Origin: Brevibacillus brevis NBRC 100599
GTDB taxonomy: Bacteria > Bacillota > Bacilli > Brevibacillales > Brevibacillaceae
Length of the DNA: 64,000 bases
Direction: 5' to 3'
Assembly: GCF_000010165.1 (NCBI RefSeq)
Contig: NC_012491.1
Coordinates: 1,544,001-1,608,000 of the forward strand
Part shown: in pieces, positions 63,648 through 64,000 of the stretch
Position numbering within the stretch: position 1 is the stretch's first letter
How the letters are laid out: each line of letters starts with the position of its first letter
Program-made: the position numbers and the translations under genes
The notes under the pieces: generated by a model
What the model was told of the DNA's origin: nothing
Database searches by the model: none
The model's input: only the letters and a program-made list of their open reading frames with translations

Positions 63648-63688
63648 AGTTATCAGAAAAATGTACGAAGTAAAGGCAATTTGAACAA
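63648..63688 (-). promoter_or_regulatory. dpp promoter with candidate CodY box
   Basis: Minus strand TTGTTC (63688-63683), 17-bp spacer, TACATT (63665-63660). A sequence matching 12 of 15 positions of the CodY consensus (ATTTTTCTGATAACT, 63662-63648) overlaps the start-site region. CodY control of peptide uptake is common in Bacillus; here it is motif-based only. Confidence 0.35.
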
Positions 63689-63799
63689 GTCGTAAAAATA
63701 GTGAAAATAGACGTAAAGATTGTGCAAATCAAGTCTTTCAGCTTCCTAGATAATGGGGGAGAAAGGAATGGAGAGAGACAAAGAGAGGGTGGATAATGG

Positions 63800-64000
63800 A
63801 TGGGCGTTACCTATTGGTTAACCAATGTTCGTTTGGAGACGGGCTACCGTCGGGAAAACGGTGTCGTCACGGGGACAGAGGCATCCTTGTTTCACATTTT
63901 AGTTAAAGACGGAAAATTCACGCGTATTGTACCAGAGACCGAGAAGCTTACAGACGGTATTTTGCAAAAGGATGCAAAAGGCTTATTGGCACTCCCATCT
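63800..64000 (+). CDS. Amidohydrolase-family protein, N-terminal part (cut by window edge)
   Basis: 67 codons from ATG 63800 (GGTGG seven bases upstream) remain open to the edge. The start MGVTYWLTNVRLETGY, then LVKDGKFTRIVPE and DAKGLLALPS, matches the N-terminal beta-sandwich of cytosine deaminase-like amidohydrolases; the HxH metal motif would lie just beyond the edge. Divergent from the dpp operon. Confidence 0.7.
   Translation, partial: MGVTYWLTNVRLETGYRRENGVVTGTEASLFHILVKDGKFTRIVPETEKLTDGILQKDAKGLLALPS

Noticed and set aside
1..64000. CRISPR array, prophage, insertion sequence, rRNA or tRNA genes
   Set aside because: No regularly spaced short repeats, integrase, transposase, phage structural genes or tRNA/rRNA-like folds were found on reading both strands.

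Overview
The window is about 64 kb of densely coding, mid-GC chromosomal DNA from a low-GC-type, endospore-forming Gram-positive bacterium, most likely a Brevibacillus (Paenibacillaceae). This is inferred from gene content. It carries a consensus PerR-type operator at ahpC, a T-box leader in front of ileS, sporulation-linked ytvI and YheC/YheD-type genes, an S-layer-homology protein, Bacillus-like ydbS/ydbT and yknXYZ-like genes, strong AGGAGG-type ribosome binding sites and frequent GTG/TTG starts. No rRNA, tRNA, CRISPR array, transposase, integrase or phage gene was seen.

Layout, left to right. 1-9 kb: peroxide defence (ahpC-ahpF, leftward), a PH-domain membrane pair (ydbS-ydbT), small enzymes, an SLH protein, an MBL hydrolase and the helicase hrpB. 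9-16 kb: bluB, then a two-component system and a yknXYZ-like MFP/ABC efflux operon. 16-22 kb: a nucleoside-hydrolase pair (the first member lacks its catalytic residues) followed by mscL, a coat-type ATP-grasp gene, and an AraC-YjbR-VOC cluster. 22-29 kb: glycolate oxidase glcD-glcF facing pucG, then ytvI and a dicarboxylate/glutamate symporter. 29-33.4 kb: an NAD-salvage cluster (NrtR-like regulator, PARG-like hydrolase, pnuC, nadR, DUF1802). 33.4-38 kb: a medium-chain dehydrogenase/reductase, GNAT, Rrf2, IDEAL-domain, thioredoxin-like and MFS genes. 38-43 kb: T-box and a eukaryote-type (type 2) ileS, an oxidoreductase, and a TetR regulator facing a DUF2306 gene. 44-48 kb: a LysR regulator facing a peptidase pair (M19 dipeptidase and DmpA-type aminopeptidase) and an alpha/beta hydrolase. 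48-56 kb: a serine hydrolase, doxX with its MarR regulator, a sugar ABC transporter without ATPase, an APH-like kinase. 56-64 kb: a DMT exporter, an SSS symporter with a sensor-poor histidine kinase and response regulator, a dpp/opp ABC operon and the start of an amidohydrolase.

The points judged most worth following up are: (1) the NAD-salvage operon that combines an ADP-ribose-type (NrtR-like) regulator with a poly(ADP-ribose) glycohydrolase-like enzyme; (2) a degenerate nucleoside hydrolase co-encoded with an intact paralogue; (3) an SSS symporter/histidine kinase/response regulator operon resembling an unfused CbrA/CrbS sensor; (4) a 67-bp perfect tandem duplication that copies the ribosome binding site and start of a doxX gene and creates a decoy mini-ORF; (5) two long intergenic inverted-repeat elements and two structured, terminator-ended intergenic regions that may be small RNAs; (6) the T-box-controlled type 2 isoleucyl-tRNA synthetase. 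All function calls come from reading the translated sequence and recalled family knowledge; no database search was run.
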